Source of the DNA: Dubosiella muris
GTDB taxonomy: Bacteria > Bacillota_I > Bacilli_A > Erysipelotrichales > Erysipelotrichaceae
Direction: 5' to 3'
Length of the DNA stretch: 64,000 nucleotides
Assembly (NCBI RefSeq): GCF_004793885.1
Contig: NZ_SRYG01000013.1
Location: forward strand, 1 to 64,000
Within the stretch, counting starts at the first letter, position 1; each line of letters begins with the position of its first letter. The notes beneath the pieces are model-generated. The model did no database searches, had not been told where the DNA came from, and saw only the letters and a program-made list of their open reading frames with translations. This document shows positions 31,774-39,858 of this stretch, in pieces. Both the position numbers and the translations under genes were made by a program.

Positions 31774-32775
31774 TCATGACCGCCAGTACGCCGCTTTTTG
31801 TTTTTCGCTCAATCCGTCAATATAATGCTGCTTGCACGCGACAAACTCCTCGAGATCGAGAAGAATGTGCATCAAATACGCCCGGCTCTCAAACTCCTGC
31901 CGCGTCGCGGGCAGCGGCTCGTCCTTCATTTGCCGCATGAGCTTTTCCAGCTCTTTCTGCTGCGCCAAAGGGGCGTTGGTTTCCAAAATATACCGGGACA
32001 AATAGCGAATGTAATTCGTCACGACTTTGGACTGTTTGGGATTCATTGGCATGCGGCGAAGCTCCCAAAGCATGCTTTTCAAAATATGGCACTGCGCCAG
32101 CCGCATCTTGAAATACTGGACATAGTAATTGGTGTGTTTGGAAAACGTGTTTTCCTCAAAATCCCTGGCCAGCGCGTACGCTTTCGTCAGGCTTTCCTCG
32201 TACGCCGTCACATGAAAAGCCTTGGCCGGCTCCTCGTCCAAATGATTGGCGATCCGCTCCAAAATCGCCACCAGCTCCTGATCGCTTTTCGCCATCCACC
32301 CCCGAAGCGCCCGCTCCGTCGTTCGCTTCGTGTAAAACTGGTTGATAAGCAACGCGCTTAGCACGCCAATGAGCACAATCAAAAACTCATGCAAAATCAT
32401 GTCCGGGCTAAAGTCCTGATATGTCATAAAATGCGAGCAAATGACGCCATTCACCGCCAGCGTCGACAACAAATGCCACGCGTTGTACAACCAGTACAGT
32501 ACCGCCATGATGAGTCCAAACGCGACGATGGGCAGCGGAACGAGCCGGTACACGACCCAGGAAACCGCCACCGTCACAAAATACGTCAGCAGACGATACA
32601 GCGTAAGCCGCACGGTTTCCCATTTGCTTGAAAGCAGCGTAATCAACGCGATCGTTCCCGTCGCGTACGGGGACAAGATTCCCAGACTTTTCGAAAGCGC
32701 CACCGCGAGAATCGTGCCGGCAGCCAGTTTCAAACCTTGAATGATCGTCTTTCGCGCCGTAATGGAAACCTGCAT
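31774..32775 (-). CDS. Aromatic acid exporter family (DUF939/FUSC-like) protein
   Basis: 333 aa from ATG 32775, chosen for the AAGG eight bases upstream (earlier in-frame starts sit too close to it). Hydrophobic helices fill residues about 15-145, beginning with the family-typical GLKLAAGTILAVALSKSLGI and ending near LLINQFYTKR. The C-terminal 180 residues are a cytoplasmic helical domain. Related proteins are annotated as aromatic acid exporters; the substrate here is unknown. Only distantly similar to the exporter at 10178. Confidence 0.82.
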   Translation of the reverse strand: MQVSITARKTIIQGLKLAAGTILAVALSKSLGILSPYATGTIALITLLSSKWETVRLTLYRLLTYFVTVAVSWVVYRLVPLPIVAFGLIMAVLYWLYNAWHLLSTLAVNGVICSHFMTYQDFSPDMILHEFLIVLIGVLSALLINQFYTKRTTERALRGWMAKSDQELVAILERIANHLDEEPAKAFHVTAYEESLTKAYALARDFEENTFSKHTNYYVQYFKMRLAQCHILKSMLWELRRMPMNPKQSKVVTNYIRYLSRYILETNAPLAQQKELEKLMRQMKDEPLPATRQEFESRAYLMHILLDLEEFVACKQHYIDGLSEKQKAAYWRS

Positions 32776-32895
32776 CGTCATCACCTTCTTCTACCGATTC
32801 ATATCGTTTTCCGCGTTTCCCCGTCCACCATATCACATATAGGAAAAAAACAAAAAACATTGTACAATAAAAACCATGAAAGTAGAGGAACAAAA

Positions 32896-33501
32896 ATGAC
32901 CGCCGCAAAATCCGCCGACAGACTCCATTCCCAAATCGCCTTCGCGAAAGAAATCGACAAAGAAAAAACCATCGAGCGCCGCACGCTTTTATCCGACGCT
33001 TCCCGCTTTGAAAACGACGCCGAGCACGCCTGGCACGCCGCGCTCATGGCGATTGTTTTAAGCGAATACGCCAACGAGGATATCGACTTGTTCAAAACCG
33101 TCACGATGCTGCTGATCCACGACATCGTGGAAATCGACGCTGGCGACACGTACGCCTACGACGAGCAAGGGCAGGCCAGCCATTTCGAGCGCGAGCAAAA
33201 AGCGGCCAACCGCCTCTTCGGTCTCCTTCCCGCCGATCAAAAACAGTTTTTTCTTTCCTTGTGGCAGGAGTTCGAAGAGCGAAAGACTCCGGAAGCCAAA
33301 TTCGCCCGCTGCCTCGACAACTTCCAGCCGACAATGCTCAACGACGCGACCGGCGGCGAAATGTGGAAACGCAATGGGATCAAATTGAGCCAGGTGCTCC
33401 AGCGCAACGAGCCCTCCGCCCTGGGCTCCAAAGCATTGTGGGACTATTCTCTGGAACATTTCATCCGTCCTCACGTGGGAGAAGAGTTGAAAAACGAATA
33501 A
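32896..33501 (+). CDS. HD-domain phosphohydrolase (YfbR/HDDC2-like 5'-deoxynucleotidase)
   Basis: 201 aa, ATG with GAGGAA. Metal ligands of the HD fold are visible: His in ENDAEHAWHAAL (residue about 45), HD in LLIHDIVEID (about 74-75) and a later Asp in ARCLDNFQP. The HD-EIDAGDTYAYD stretch is typical of the HDDC2/YfbR branch, which dephosphorylates deoxynucleoside monophosphates. A TACAAT box lies just upstream and is followed by a 7-codon mini-ORF whose stop overlaps this start. Confidence 0.8.
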   Translation: MTAAKSADRLHSQIAFAKEIDKEKTIERRTLLSDASRFENDAEHAWHAALMAIVLSEYANEDIDLFKTVTMLLIHDIVEIDAGDTYAYDEQGQASHFEREQKAANRLFGLLPADQKQFFLSLWQEFEERKTPEAKFARCLDNFQPTMLNDATGGEMWKRNGIKLSQVLQRNEPSALGSKALWDYSLEHFIRPHVGEELKNE

Positions 33502-33514
33502 TTCGTTTTCATTG

Positions 33515-33543
33515 TTTTCAATTTCTTTCATTTTGAGTATAAT
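33515..33543 (+). promoter_or_regulatory. Promoter of the DAHP synthase gene
   Basis: TTTTCA (33515-33520), 17-bp spacer, TATAAT (33538-33543). Confidence 0.55.
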
Positions 33544-33598
33544 GAACAAGTAATTTCCAAAAATTGCGTATCATAGAGAGGAAAAGAGAGGTAACCCT

Positions 33599-34630
33599 AT
33601 GGCGTTCAAGATCAACCATGAGCTTCCAAGTCCCGACGTCTTGAAAGAGCTCATTCCCATGGATGAGGAATCCAAACAAAAAAAAGCGATCCGCGACGAG
33701 CAGATCAAAGATATCTTTACCGGCAAATCCGACAAATTCATTTTGATTGTCGGACCATGCTCTGCCGACAATCCGGAAACCGTTGTCGAATACGTGCATC
33801 GCCTTAAAGCGATCGAAGACAAGGTCAGCGACAAAATCCTGATCATTCCCCGCGTCTACACGAACAAGCCGCGCACGACGGGTGACGGCTACAAAGGCAT
33901 GCTGCACCAGCCCGATCCCAACGAGCCTTCGGACTTGTTGTCGGGCATCATCGCCATCCGCAAGATGCATTTGCGCATCGTGCAGGAAACCGGCCTTTCC
34001 GCGGCCGATGAAATGCTGTATCCAAACAACCGCGACTATCTCGACGACTTGCTCAGCTACGAGGCCGTCGGCGCCCGCTCGGTTGAAAACCAGCAGCACC
34101 GGCTCGTGGCCAGCGGCGCGGACATCCCGGTCGGCATGAAAAACCCGACGAGCGGCGATTTTTCCGTCATGCTCAATTCCGTGACGGCCGCCCAGCATCC
34201 GCACAACTTTATCCATCGCCTGTACGACGTGGAAACGACAGGCAACCCGCTGGCGCATACGATTTTGCGTGGCGGCGTCGACAAATTCGGCACCGCGATC
34301 CCGAACTACCACTACGAGGATCTCATCCGGCTGCTGGACGCCTACAAAAAGGCCGATTTGAAAAATCCGGCCGTCATTGTCGACTGCAACCACTACAACT
34401 CCGGCAAAAAATACAAGGAGCAGATCCGCATCGCCAAGGAAGTGCTCCATTCCAGAAAGTATAACCCCGAGCTCAAGAACCTCGTCAAAGGCTTGATGAT
34501 CGAAAGCTACCTCGAGGAAGGCCGGCAGGAAATTGGCGAGGACATGGTGCCCGGCAAGTCGATTACCGACCCGTGCCTTGGCTGGGATGACACAGAACAG
34601 CTAATTTACGAGATTTACGAGAAATGCTAA
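33599..34630 (+). CDS. aroF: 3-deoxy-7-phosphoheptulonate (DAHP) synthase, type I (AroF/G)
   Basis: 343 aa, ATG with AGAGAGGTAA. First step of the shikimate pathway: PEP plus erythrose-4-phosphate. The signatures IVGPCSADNPE (residue about 52), PRVYTNKPRTTGDGYKG, GARSVENQQHR, GMKNPTSGD and VDCNHYNSGK are all intact. It is of the AroFGH class, so feedback control by an aromatic amino acid is likely, but the effector cannot be read here. Monocistronic. Confidence 0.96.
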   Translation: MAFKINHELPSPDVLKELIPMDEESKQKKAIRDEQIKDIFTGKSDKFILIVGPCSADNPETVVEYVHRLKAIEDKVSDKILIIPRVYTNKPRTTGDGYKGMLHQPDPNEPSDLLSGIIAIRKMHLRIVQETGLSAADEMLYPNNRDYLDDLLSYEAVGARSVENQQHRLVASGADIPVGMKNPTSGDFSVMLNSVTAAQHPHNFIHRLYDVETTGNPLAHTILRGGVDKFGTAIPNYHYEDLIRLLDAYKKADLKNPAVIVDCNHYNSGKKYKEQIRIAKEVLHSRKYNPELKNLVKGLMIESYLEEGRQEIGEDMVPGKSITDPCLGWDDTEQLIYEIYEKC

Positions 34631-34647
34631 AGGCGTTTCTCTTTTTT
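34619..34647 (+). terminator. Terminator of aroF, stop codon in loop
   Basis: GAGAAATGC (34619-34627) and GCGTTTCTC (34633-34641) enclose the TAA stop and are followed by TTTTTT. Confidence 0.85.
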
Positions 34648-35032
34648 ATTTCGAATAATGCACATGGACGAGTTTCCATTGTCCATCCACTTTTTGCACA
34701 ACTTGCGTTTCCAGTCCCCGGATGCCGTATGACTCGCCCGTTTCCCGTCTGACGCACTCTGTACGATACTGGAAAATCACGATGGCCAGCTCCTCGGCAA
34801 CAAAGCGCACTTGAATATCCTCGGCAATCAGCTCGATCCGTTCATACGCGCCCTGAATACCGCCAATCAAAAAATCCCTTGTAATCGAATCAAGTCCGCT
34901 ATACGAATCGGTAATGGAAATGAGCGTATTGTTTTTTCCGGTCCACAAGCTTTTAAACGCCTCGATGTCCTGGGTGTGAATCGCGGCCTGATACCGGCGC
35001 ACCAGCGCGAAAATCTCGTTTTGATCCTTCAT
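34646..35032 (-). CDS. SnoaL/DUF4440-like (NTF2-fold) protein
   Basis: 128 aa from ATG 35032 with AAGGAG. Pattern of the NTF2-like fold: an N-terminal helix (EIFALVRRYQAAIHTQDIEAFKSLW), then strands ending with the C-terminal GQWKLVHVHYSK typical of SnoaL-like proteins with an intake of small ligands. The function is unknown. The start is 15 bp after the stop of the decayed AEC transporter, so the two were probably one operon. Confidence 0.75.
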   Translation of the reverse strand: MKDQNEIFALVRRYQAAIHTQDIEAFKSLWTGKNNTLISITDSYSGLDSITRDFLIGGIQGAYERIELIAEDIQVRFVAEELAIVIFQYRTECVRRETGESYGIRGLETQVVQKVDGQWKLVHVHYSK

Positions 35033-35046
35033 ATTTTTTCTCCTTC

Positions 35047-35953
35047 TTAGATCCATTGTAAAACAAACGTGAACAGCGGAATACTCACAAAAGACAAAAA
35101 TGTCGACAAAACCATGAGCTGGCTTGCGAATTTCGGATTCTTTTGGTATTTTTCCGCCAAAATGACCGTCGTGGTCGCCGCGGGCATCGCTGTCAGCAGG
35201 ACGGAAATCTGTTTCGCCAGCGAATGAACCGGCAGCCACCACACGAGCAGAAGCGCCACAGCCGGCAGGAGCAAGACCCGATACACGCTAAAGAGAAAAC
35301 CGCGCCATGGAAAGAGATCTTTCCAGTCCAAACGACCGACGATCGTGCCGATAATAACCAGACACAACGGCGTCGAGCAGTTTCCCACCATACTGAGCGT
35401 CTTCGATACGCCTTCCGGCAAAACGAATCCCGCGCCATACGCCGCCATAACGCCTATGCCAATAAAAATCGAAACGACGCACGGATGGAACAAGATCTTC
35501 CGCCAGTCGACGTCTTGTTTTTGGTGTGTACAACGACAACCCGTACGACCACATCAAAACGCGCTGCGGCAACACGCTGATCGACGCGAACAGCAGCCCT
35601 GTCGCTCCGTAAAGACTTTGCGCGATGGGCATGCCGATAAAACTCGCGTTCGTCACCATCGTGGCGTACTTCGCGCAAATTTGCTCGCCATTTCCCCACG
35701 TTCGGTAAAGAAACCGGTTCAAGATCCAGTACAAGCCTTGGCATCGCGATGGCAAGCACGAACACCTGGCTTGTCGAAACGAGGATCTCGGGCGTCAGCT
35801 TCATCTCGAACAAGGAAACGATCGCGCACGGCAACACGATATCCACAACAAAATCCGTCAGCTGCGAAACGGTTTGCGCGTTCAGCATTCCTTTTTTTCA
35901 ATCCAGATTCCCATTCCCAGCAAGCACAAAATTTCCAGCTCCAAATCCAGCAT
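35047..35953 (-). pseudogene. AEC-family permease, broken by three frameshifts
   Basis: Read from ATG 35953 the protein begins MLDLELEILCLLGMGIWIEKK, then leaves frame at an A7 run (near 35892-35898). It continues as MLNAQTVSQLTDFVVDIVLPCAIVSLFEMKLTPEILVS and shifts again near 35748. The next part contains ICAKYATMVTNASFIGMPIAQ (the conserved permease motif), and it shifts a third time at an A5 run near 35524. The last part is FHPCVVSIFIGIGVMAAYG to the stop. All parts align end to end as one AEC/auxin-carrier-type permease of about 300 aa. Two of the three lesions are in homopolymers. Confidence 0.85.
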
Positions 35954-35973
35954 AATTTCCCTTCTTCCATCAA

Positions 35974-35992
35974 TGTAATCTTTCTTATTACA
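35974..35992. promoter_or_regulatory. Dyad TGTAAT-N7-ATTACA
   Basis: A perfect 6-bp inverted repeat, 19 bp overall, 21 bp upstream of the AEC pseudogene start. Pairs with the dyad at 36016. Confidence 0.5.
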
Positions 35993-36015
35993 AAAAGAGG
36001 ATATCACAGATTATG

Positions 36016-36034
36016 TGTAACATCAAAAGTTACA
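36016..36034. promoter_or_regulatory. Dyad TGTAAC-N7-GTTACA
   Basis: Same architecture as 35974-35992; the centres are 42 bp apart, close to four helical turns. The 19-bp length does not fit the 17-bp GlnR/TnrA box. Confidence 0.5.
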
Positions 36035-36041
36035 TTTGATC

Positions 36042-36071
36042 AAAAAAAGAAAAGAGATCCTTCGATCTCTT
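36042..36071 (-). terminator. Terminator of the PAP2 gene
   Basis: AAGAGAT-CGAAGG-ATCTCTT (36071-36052) followed by TTCTTTTTTT on the minus strand, directly after the stop. Confidence 0.88.
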
Positions 36072-36072
36072 C

Positions 36073-36588
36073 CTAGGGTTTCGCGCCCACCGCTTTCAGC
36101 GCCCGATACGTCAGCCAGCTTAACACGCAAGCCACCAAAATACCGCCCAGCACATCCGTCGGATAATGCACGCCCAAATACAAGCGCGACAGGGCGACAA
36201 CGATCGCGTACGCAAAAAGCGGAATCGTCCATTTTTTTTGTTTGCACCACAAGCTCATCCACGCCAGAGCGAACACCGCCGTCGTGTGGCTGGAGGGAAA
36301 GGACGAGCCGCCCGGCACCGGGCCAAGCAGATCGAGGCCCGGAATGGCGATAAACGGCCGGATCCTGGAAAAAAACGGCTTGATCACAAAGGCGTTGCAC
36401 GCCAGACAAATCGCCAGACTCGCCAACGCGAAAATCGCGAACCTTCTCGTCTTTTTAAAACAAAGCAAAACCACGAACAGCCCCGCTACAAACGGAATCG
36501 AGTTCGTGATCCACAACACGATCGTATCCAGGCCGACGTGCCGCACATGGTCTTGCAGCCAAAGCAAGATCCCGCCATCCCAATTCAT
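36073..36588 (-). CDS. PAP2-family membrane phosphatase
   Basis: 171 aa; ATG overlaps the upstream stop (ATGA). The three PAP2 motifs are complete: KPFFSRIRPF (residues about 70-79), SSFPSSHTT (about 95-103) and SRLYLGVHYPTD (about 134-145), set among about five membrane helices. Likely role: undecaprenyl-diphosphate or phosphatidylglycerophosphate-type lipid phosphatase at the outer face of the membrane. The exact lipid is not determinable. Confidence 0.88.
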   Translation of the reverse strand: MNWDGGILLWLQDHVRHVGLDTIVLWITNSIPFVAGLFVVLLCFKKTRRFAIFALASLAICLACNAFVIKPFFSRIRPFIAIPGLDLLGPVPGGSSFPSSHTTAVFALAWMSLWCKQKKWTIPLFAYAIVVALSRLYLGVHYPTDVLGGILVACVLSWLTYRALKAVGAKP

Positions 36589-36851
36589 AAGTATTTACTC
36601 CTCCACGCGTAGTAATCCGCGTCTTTCGCCTCGTCGATGCCGTCTTCCCGCGCCACGACGCGAAAGTGCATCGTAGGAAACAGCGCCCGAAATTCCGGTA
36701 CGGACAACGCGGCATGCCAGTTTGGATGCACCGTCAGCAGCTTATCCTCCTTTTGGCGAACAAGGATCGGCTGCTCGACCATCCGCGCGACTTCTCCTTC
36801 GCCAAGCGCGCGTAAAGCCTGCTCGCACGATAAAATTTCAATTTGACTCAT
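36585..36851 (-). CDS. Small protein of unknown function, probable leaderless start
   Basis: 88 aa from ATG 36851 (MSQIEILSCEQALRALGEGE). No family recognised; soluble, mixed alpha/beta by appearance, with a helix near residues 10-25. No SD precedes the start. TATTCT at 36863-36858 stands six bases before the ATG, so the transcript may begin at the start codon. It overlaps the PAP2 gene by 4 bp and they form one unit. Confidence 0.65.
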   Translation of the reverse strand: MSQIEILSCEQALRALGEGEVARMVEQPILVRQKEDKLLTVHPNWHAALSVPEFRALFPTMHFRVVAREDGIDEAKDADYYAWRSKYL

Positions 36852-36988
36852 AGAGAAAGAATACCACAATCGCCACACGTTCGCATCTGTTAACAAATTT
36901 TCAAAATTTTTTTATCGAAATTGAAAATGTGCGTTCAATCGCAAGCAAAATCCCCTCATTTTTTTCGGTTTTCGCCTATAATGGAACC

Positions 36989-37049
36989 GTAAACGAAGTG
37001 GTTTACATTCACTCATCTAGGATGGAGCGTTGCAGCGTTCCATCTTTTT
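36989..37049 (+). ncRNA. Candidate short RNA with two hairpins
   Basis: TATAAT at 36977-36982 predicts a start near 36989. Hairpin GTAAAC-N6-GTTTAC (36989-37006) is followed by a strong stem, GATGGAGCG paired with CGTTCCATC (37021-37044), and TTTTT. There is no credible ORF inside. The T-run follows only on the + strand, so it does not serve the convergent gene at 37058. A weak -35 limits confidence. Confidence 0.4.
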
Positions 37050-37057
37050 CTTCGCGC

Positions 37058-37519
37058 CTACGCCTGCTGCTTTTGCGCTTCTTCCAAAAAGAAACGGCAC
37101 GCGTCCGCCGGCACGACGAAATCATACGTCCATGGATCAAACACCAGACCGGCGCATTGCGGATCGCTGCCGGCGATTTGCATCAGCTTCTGGAGCGGGT
37201 AGGCGATGACGTTCGTACGCGAGCCGGCCTTCTCGGCATACACGCTGCGCGTAAACACCGGCACATAGTGGGCGCCATCGTGTCCCGCGCGCACCGTTTT
37301 GATCGTAAAGCCGGACAGCTCCCCGTTTTGATCGAAGTTGTTCCGAACGGGCACGACGCCTTCGCCGCCCGCTTTCGCCATCAAAAATATTTGTTCAAGG
37401 ACCGTGTACGGCGCGCCCAGTTTTCCTGCGGCGATCCATTCCCGCACCCGCTGTTCAAAAGTCGGATAGGCGATCTTTTCGATGTGGGCCCGGATTTCCT
37501 GTTCATTGTCGTTCATCAT
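37058..37519 (-). CDS. SseB-like domain protein
   Basis: 153 aa from ATG 37519, SD GAGG five bases upstream. Residues about 55-130 (VPVRNN, YVPVFTRSVYAEKA, PLQKLMQIAGSDPQCAGLVFDPW) follow the pattern of SseB N-terminal domains, which are of unknown biochemical function. An acidic N-terminal helix (EQEIRAHIEKI) and a Lys/Gln-rich C-terminus flank it. Monocistronic. Confidence 0.55.
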   Translation of the reverse strand: MMNDNEQEIRAHIEKIAYPTFEQRVREWIAAGKLGAPYTVLEQIFLMAKAGGEGVVPVRNNFDQNGELSGFTIKTVRAGHDGAHYVPVFTRSVYAEKAGSRTNVIAYPLQKLMQIAGSDPQCAGLVFDPWTYDFVVPADACRFFLEEAQKQQA

Positions 37520-37548
37520 TAAAACCTCGTTTCTTTTTCCATTATAAA

Positions 37549-37577
37549 ACAAAAAGAGGAGTGAATGGAATCACTCC
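37549..37577 (-). terminator. Terminator of the rubrerythrin gene
   Basis: GGAGTGA (37577-37571) and TCACTCC (37564-37558), then TCTTTTTG. Confidence 0.85.
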
Positions 37578-37588
37578 CCGCCGCCTTT

Positions 37589-38140
37589 TTAGCAGTCGTA
37601 ATCAATAAGCTCCTGGAAGTTGGCCTGGCTGTTTTGGCAAACCGGACATTTGAGTGGCGCTTCCTCTGCCTCGCAAATGTATCCGCACTTCAAGCACATC
37701 CATTTTACTTTGTGGTCGCGTTTGAACACCGTTCCGCCCTGCACTTCGTTGAGCATCGTTTGATACCGGTCGCGGTGATGGTGCTCGATCTCGCCGACTT
37801 TGCGGAACAGCTCCGCCATTTGCGTGTTGCCTTCCTCTTCGGCTTCTTTGGCAAACGTGTCATACATCGTTTCCCATTCGTAATTCTCGCCGGCCCAGGC
37901 GTCCGTCAGATTTTGAACCGTTCCCGGAATCTCGCCGTCGTGAAGCGCTTTGAACCACATTCTCGCGTGCTCGTTTTCGTTGGCCGCGGTTTCATTGAAA
38001 ATATCGTAAAGAACCCGATATCCATCTTTGAGCGCCTGTTGCGCGTACCACTGGTATTTTGTGTACGCCATCACTTCGCCGGCCAGAGCCGTCTGCAAGT
38101 TCTTTAGAGTTTTTTCCCCTTTTAAGTTGACAGTAAACAT
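37589..38140 (-). CDS. rbr: Rubrerythrin
   Basis: 183 aa, ATG with GGAGG. A four-helix ferritin-like domain with di-iron ligands ([33 protein letters not shown]) is followed by a C-terminal rubredoxin-like domain with two CxxC pairs (MCLKCGYIC and LKCPVC). It reduces hydrogen peroxide in the cytoplasm, typical of anaerobes. Monocistronic with its own terminator. Confidence 0.95.
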   Translation of the reverse strand: MFTVNLKGEKTLKNLQTALAGEVMAYTKYQWYAQQALKDGYRVLYDIFNETAANENEHARMWFKALHDGEIPGTVQNLTDAWAGENYEWETMYDTFAKEAEEEGNTQMAELFRKVGEIEHHHRDRYQTMLNEVQGGTVFKRDHKVKWMCLKCGYICEAEEAPLKCPVCQNSQANFQELIDYDC

Positions 38141-38191
38141 ATTTGATTACCTCCGTTCCTTTTTATTTTATGCCTTTCGGTTTCCCGGTAC

Positions 38192-38224
38192 AAAAGAAAC
38201 GACCAGCTTCTTAGTCGCTGGTCG
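38192..38224 (-). terminator. Terminator of the pyrophosphatase-like gene, stop codon in loop
   Basis: CGACCAGC (38224-38217) and GCTGGTCG (38207-38200); the TAA (38213-38211) lies in the loop; TTTCTTTTG follows. Confidence 0.85.
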
Positions 38225-38600
38225 CCCATGATGGCATCTCTTTCCCTCTGCGCACAAGGATCGCTTTCTGGAATTGAGTCTGATTCAAAAACTGTAGGAT
38301 CTTTTCCGTTTCCTGCTCGGTGCATCCGACCAGAAGCTTCACTTCGCAATCTTTTTTCAAAATATCCGCCGAAATGGCGATCGCCTCCACCCGGTTGGCT
38401 TTTCCGGATCCTTTGAACAAGTCGATCGGACTTTGATCCGATCCCACGCTGTCCGCCAAAAATCCATAGTCAACCGGATATACGAGATTGGAATATTTAA
38501 AATGTGTCGATCCTTTGGGCCTGTCGATCGTGCACGTGCACGACAGGAGCAGTGTGTCGAGTTTTTGCCAAAAATATACATTGTTCTCTAACGCTTTCAT
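38211..38600 (-). CDS. Short inorganic-pyrophosphatase-like protein
   Basis: 129 aa from ATG 38600 with GGAGG. Residues about 25-65 (IDRPKGSTHFKYSNLVYPVDYGF) match the start of family I pyrophosphatases, but the protein is well short of the usual 170-180 aa. The Asp cluster that binds metal (DxDxxD) is not evident; the region reads SVGSDQSPIDLFKGS. It may be a non-catalytic relative or have altered specificity. The C-terminal half is alpha/beta and unremarkable. Confidence 0.7.
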   Translation of the reverse strand: MKALENNVYFWQKLDTLLLSCTCTIDRPKGSTHFKYSNLVYPVDYGFLADSVGSDQSPIDLFKGSGKANRVEAIAISADILKKDCEVKLLVGCTEQETEKILQFLNQTQFQKAILVRRGKEMPSWATSD

Positions 38601-38678
38601 AAAGACCTCCATTGATATGCCGGTTTCATTATTATACATCTTTATTGAAAGATTTACATGTGTTTTTGAAATGTTTTT

Positions 38679-39845
38679 TCAAAAATAATCCGCGAACAAC
38701 ACGCCTTGCGGCCGGACGCAGCGCGCGATCATCGGCCAAAGCTTCGCGTCCGCCTCGACGCGCCCGCGATCCCGGTCCAGATCGAACACGCCAAAAAACA
38801 ACTTCACGAACACTTCGATATCCATACGGGCCGTTGGCTCTTCTGTGCGGAACACCTTCTTCACCTTCGTGTGCCCTTTTCGATGCTCCACCTCGTATAT
38901 GCCAACGTTCCATGGCGCGTACCGGTCGCTGCGAATCTCGATAGCGAACTTCGCCTTGCGGGCGAACGGATACGAGCGCAAAAACGCCTCCACGTCCACG
39001 ACACGCGCCATCATGCCCCGCTGAAACCGGATCGTGGTTTCCGGGCTGGCGTCCTCTAAAATATCGACAATCTCATCCAGTCCCTGACAGCACGAATAGG
39101 CGATCGTGTCCACGCCTTCCTGCTCGCGCAGCTGGGCCAGAAACGCGCGCAGCACCGGCTCCTGCCCGACGATTTCAAAAATAGACAGCGTCCGCTTTTC
39201 CAAGTCCTCCAAATACGCCATGTAGCCGACCGGCTCGTCGTCTTCGTACGCGATCCAAAACCGGTACGGCTTGCGCAAATGAAACTTATACTCTTCCCAC
39301 CATGGCTCGCGCGCCATCAGCCCGCGCGCCCGGTTGGCGCGTCTGGCGTACAAATCGTGCACGATTGGCGCGGCCTGCGCCCAATCCACCTCTTCGATGC
39401 GATACGTGTGGTCGAAGCGCGGCAAATCCCGCTGGACGATTTGAAAATCCAGCATGTCGAACACTTTCTCGTAGCCAAACCGGCGGTAAAACCGATAGGA
39501 AAACGGCGCCAAATACGACAGGACGCATCCCTTTTCATGCAGTTTTTTAAAGATCGCGCTCATCAAATCGTCGATTCGATGCTGGTGCTGAAAATTTTCG
39601 GACGTCGCCACGAAACCAATGCCCGCCATCGTATACGGCGTCCCAAAAAAGTCGATCGTATACGGCGTGGCGATAATTTGGCTTGCCAGCGTTTCGTCTT
39701 CGAACGAGCCAAAAGAATCCGAATGCGCGACAAGCAAGTCGAAGCGCGCCTTCATCGCTTCCGGCGTGTTCCACGGGAATCCTTCGCAAATCAAATCGAG
39801 CTGCGCCTTCCGGTCTTTTTCGTTCAATTCTCTTACGTATTTCAT
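38679..39845 (-). CDS. Eis-family GNAT N-acetyltransferase
   Basis: 388 aa, ATG with GAGGAT. N-terminal GNAT domain with acetyl-CoA loop region (MAGIGFVATSENFQHQHRIDDLM, residues about 72-95), a second GNAT-like domain and a C-terminal sterol-carrier-like domain ending in the carboxylate FADYF, as in Eis proteins. Members acetylate amines, including aminoglycosides in Mycobacterium tuberculosis; the substrate here is unknown. It overlaps nothing and is followed by a HAD gene upstream. Confidence 0.85.
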   Translation of the reverse strand: MKYVRELNEKDRKAQLDLICEGFPWNTPEAMKARFDLLVAHSDSFGSFEDETLASQIIATPYTIDFFGTPYTMAGIGFVATSENFQHQHRIDDLMSAIFKKLHEKGCVLSYLAPFSYRFYRRFGYEKVFDMLDFQIVQRDLPRFDHTYRIEEVDWAQAAPIVHDLYARRANRARGLMAREPWWEEYKFHLRKPYRFWIAYEDDEPVGYMAYLEDLEKRTLSIFEIVGQEPVLRAFLAQLREQEGVDTIAYSCCQGLDEIVDILEDASPETTIRFQRGMMARVVDVEAFLRSYPFARKAKFAIEIRSDRYAPWNVGIYEVEHRKGHTKVKKVFRTEEPTARMDIEVFVKLFFGVFDLDRDRGRVEADAKLWPMIARCVRPQGVLFADYF

Positions 39846-39858
39846 TGTATCCTCATTT

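Noticed and set aside
32876-32899. Seven-codon ORF (MKVEEQK) before the HD-domain gene
   Set aside because: A TACAAT box seven bases upstream makes a leaderless mini-ORF possible, but so short an ORF carrying the next gene's SD is easily chance.
36016-36034. GlnR/TnrA box
   Set aside because: TGTNA and TNACA halves are present, but nine bases separate them rather than seven, so the spacing is wrong.
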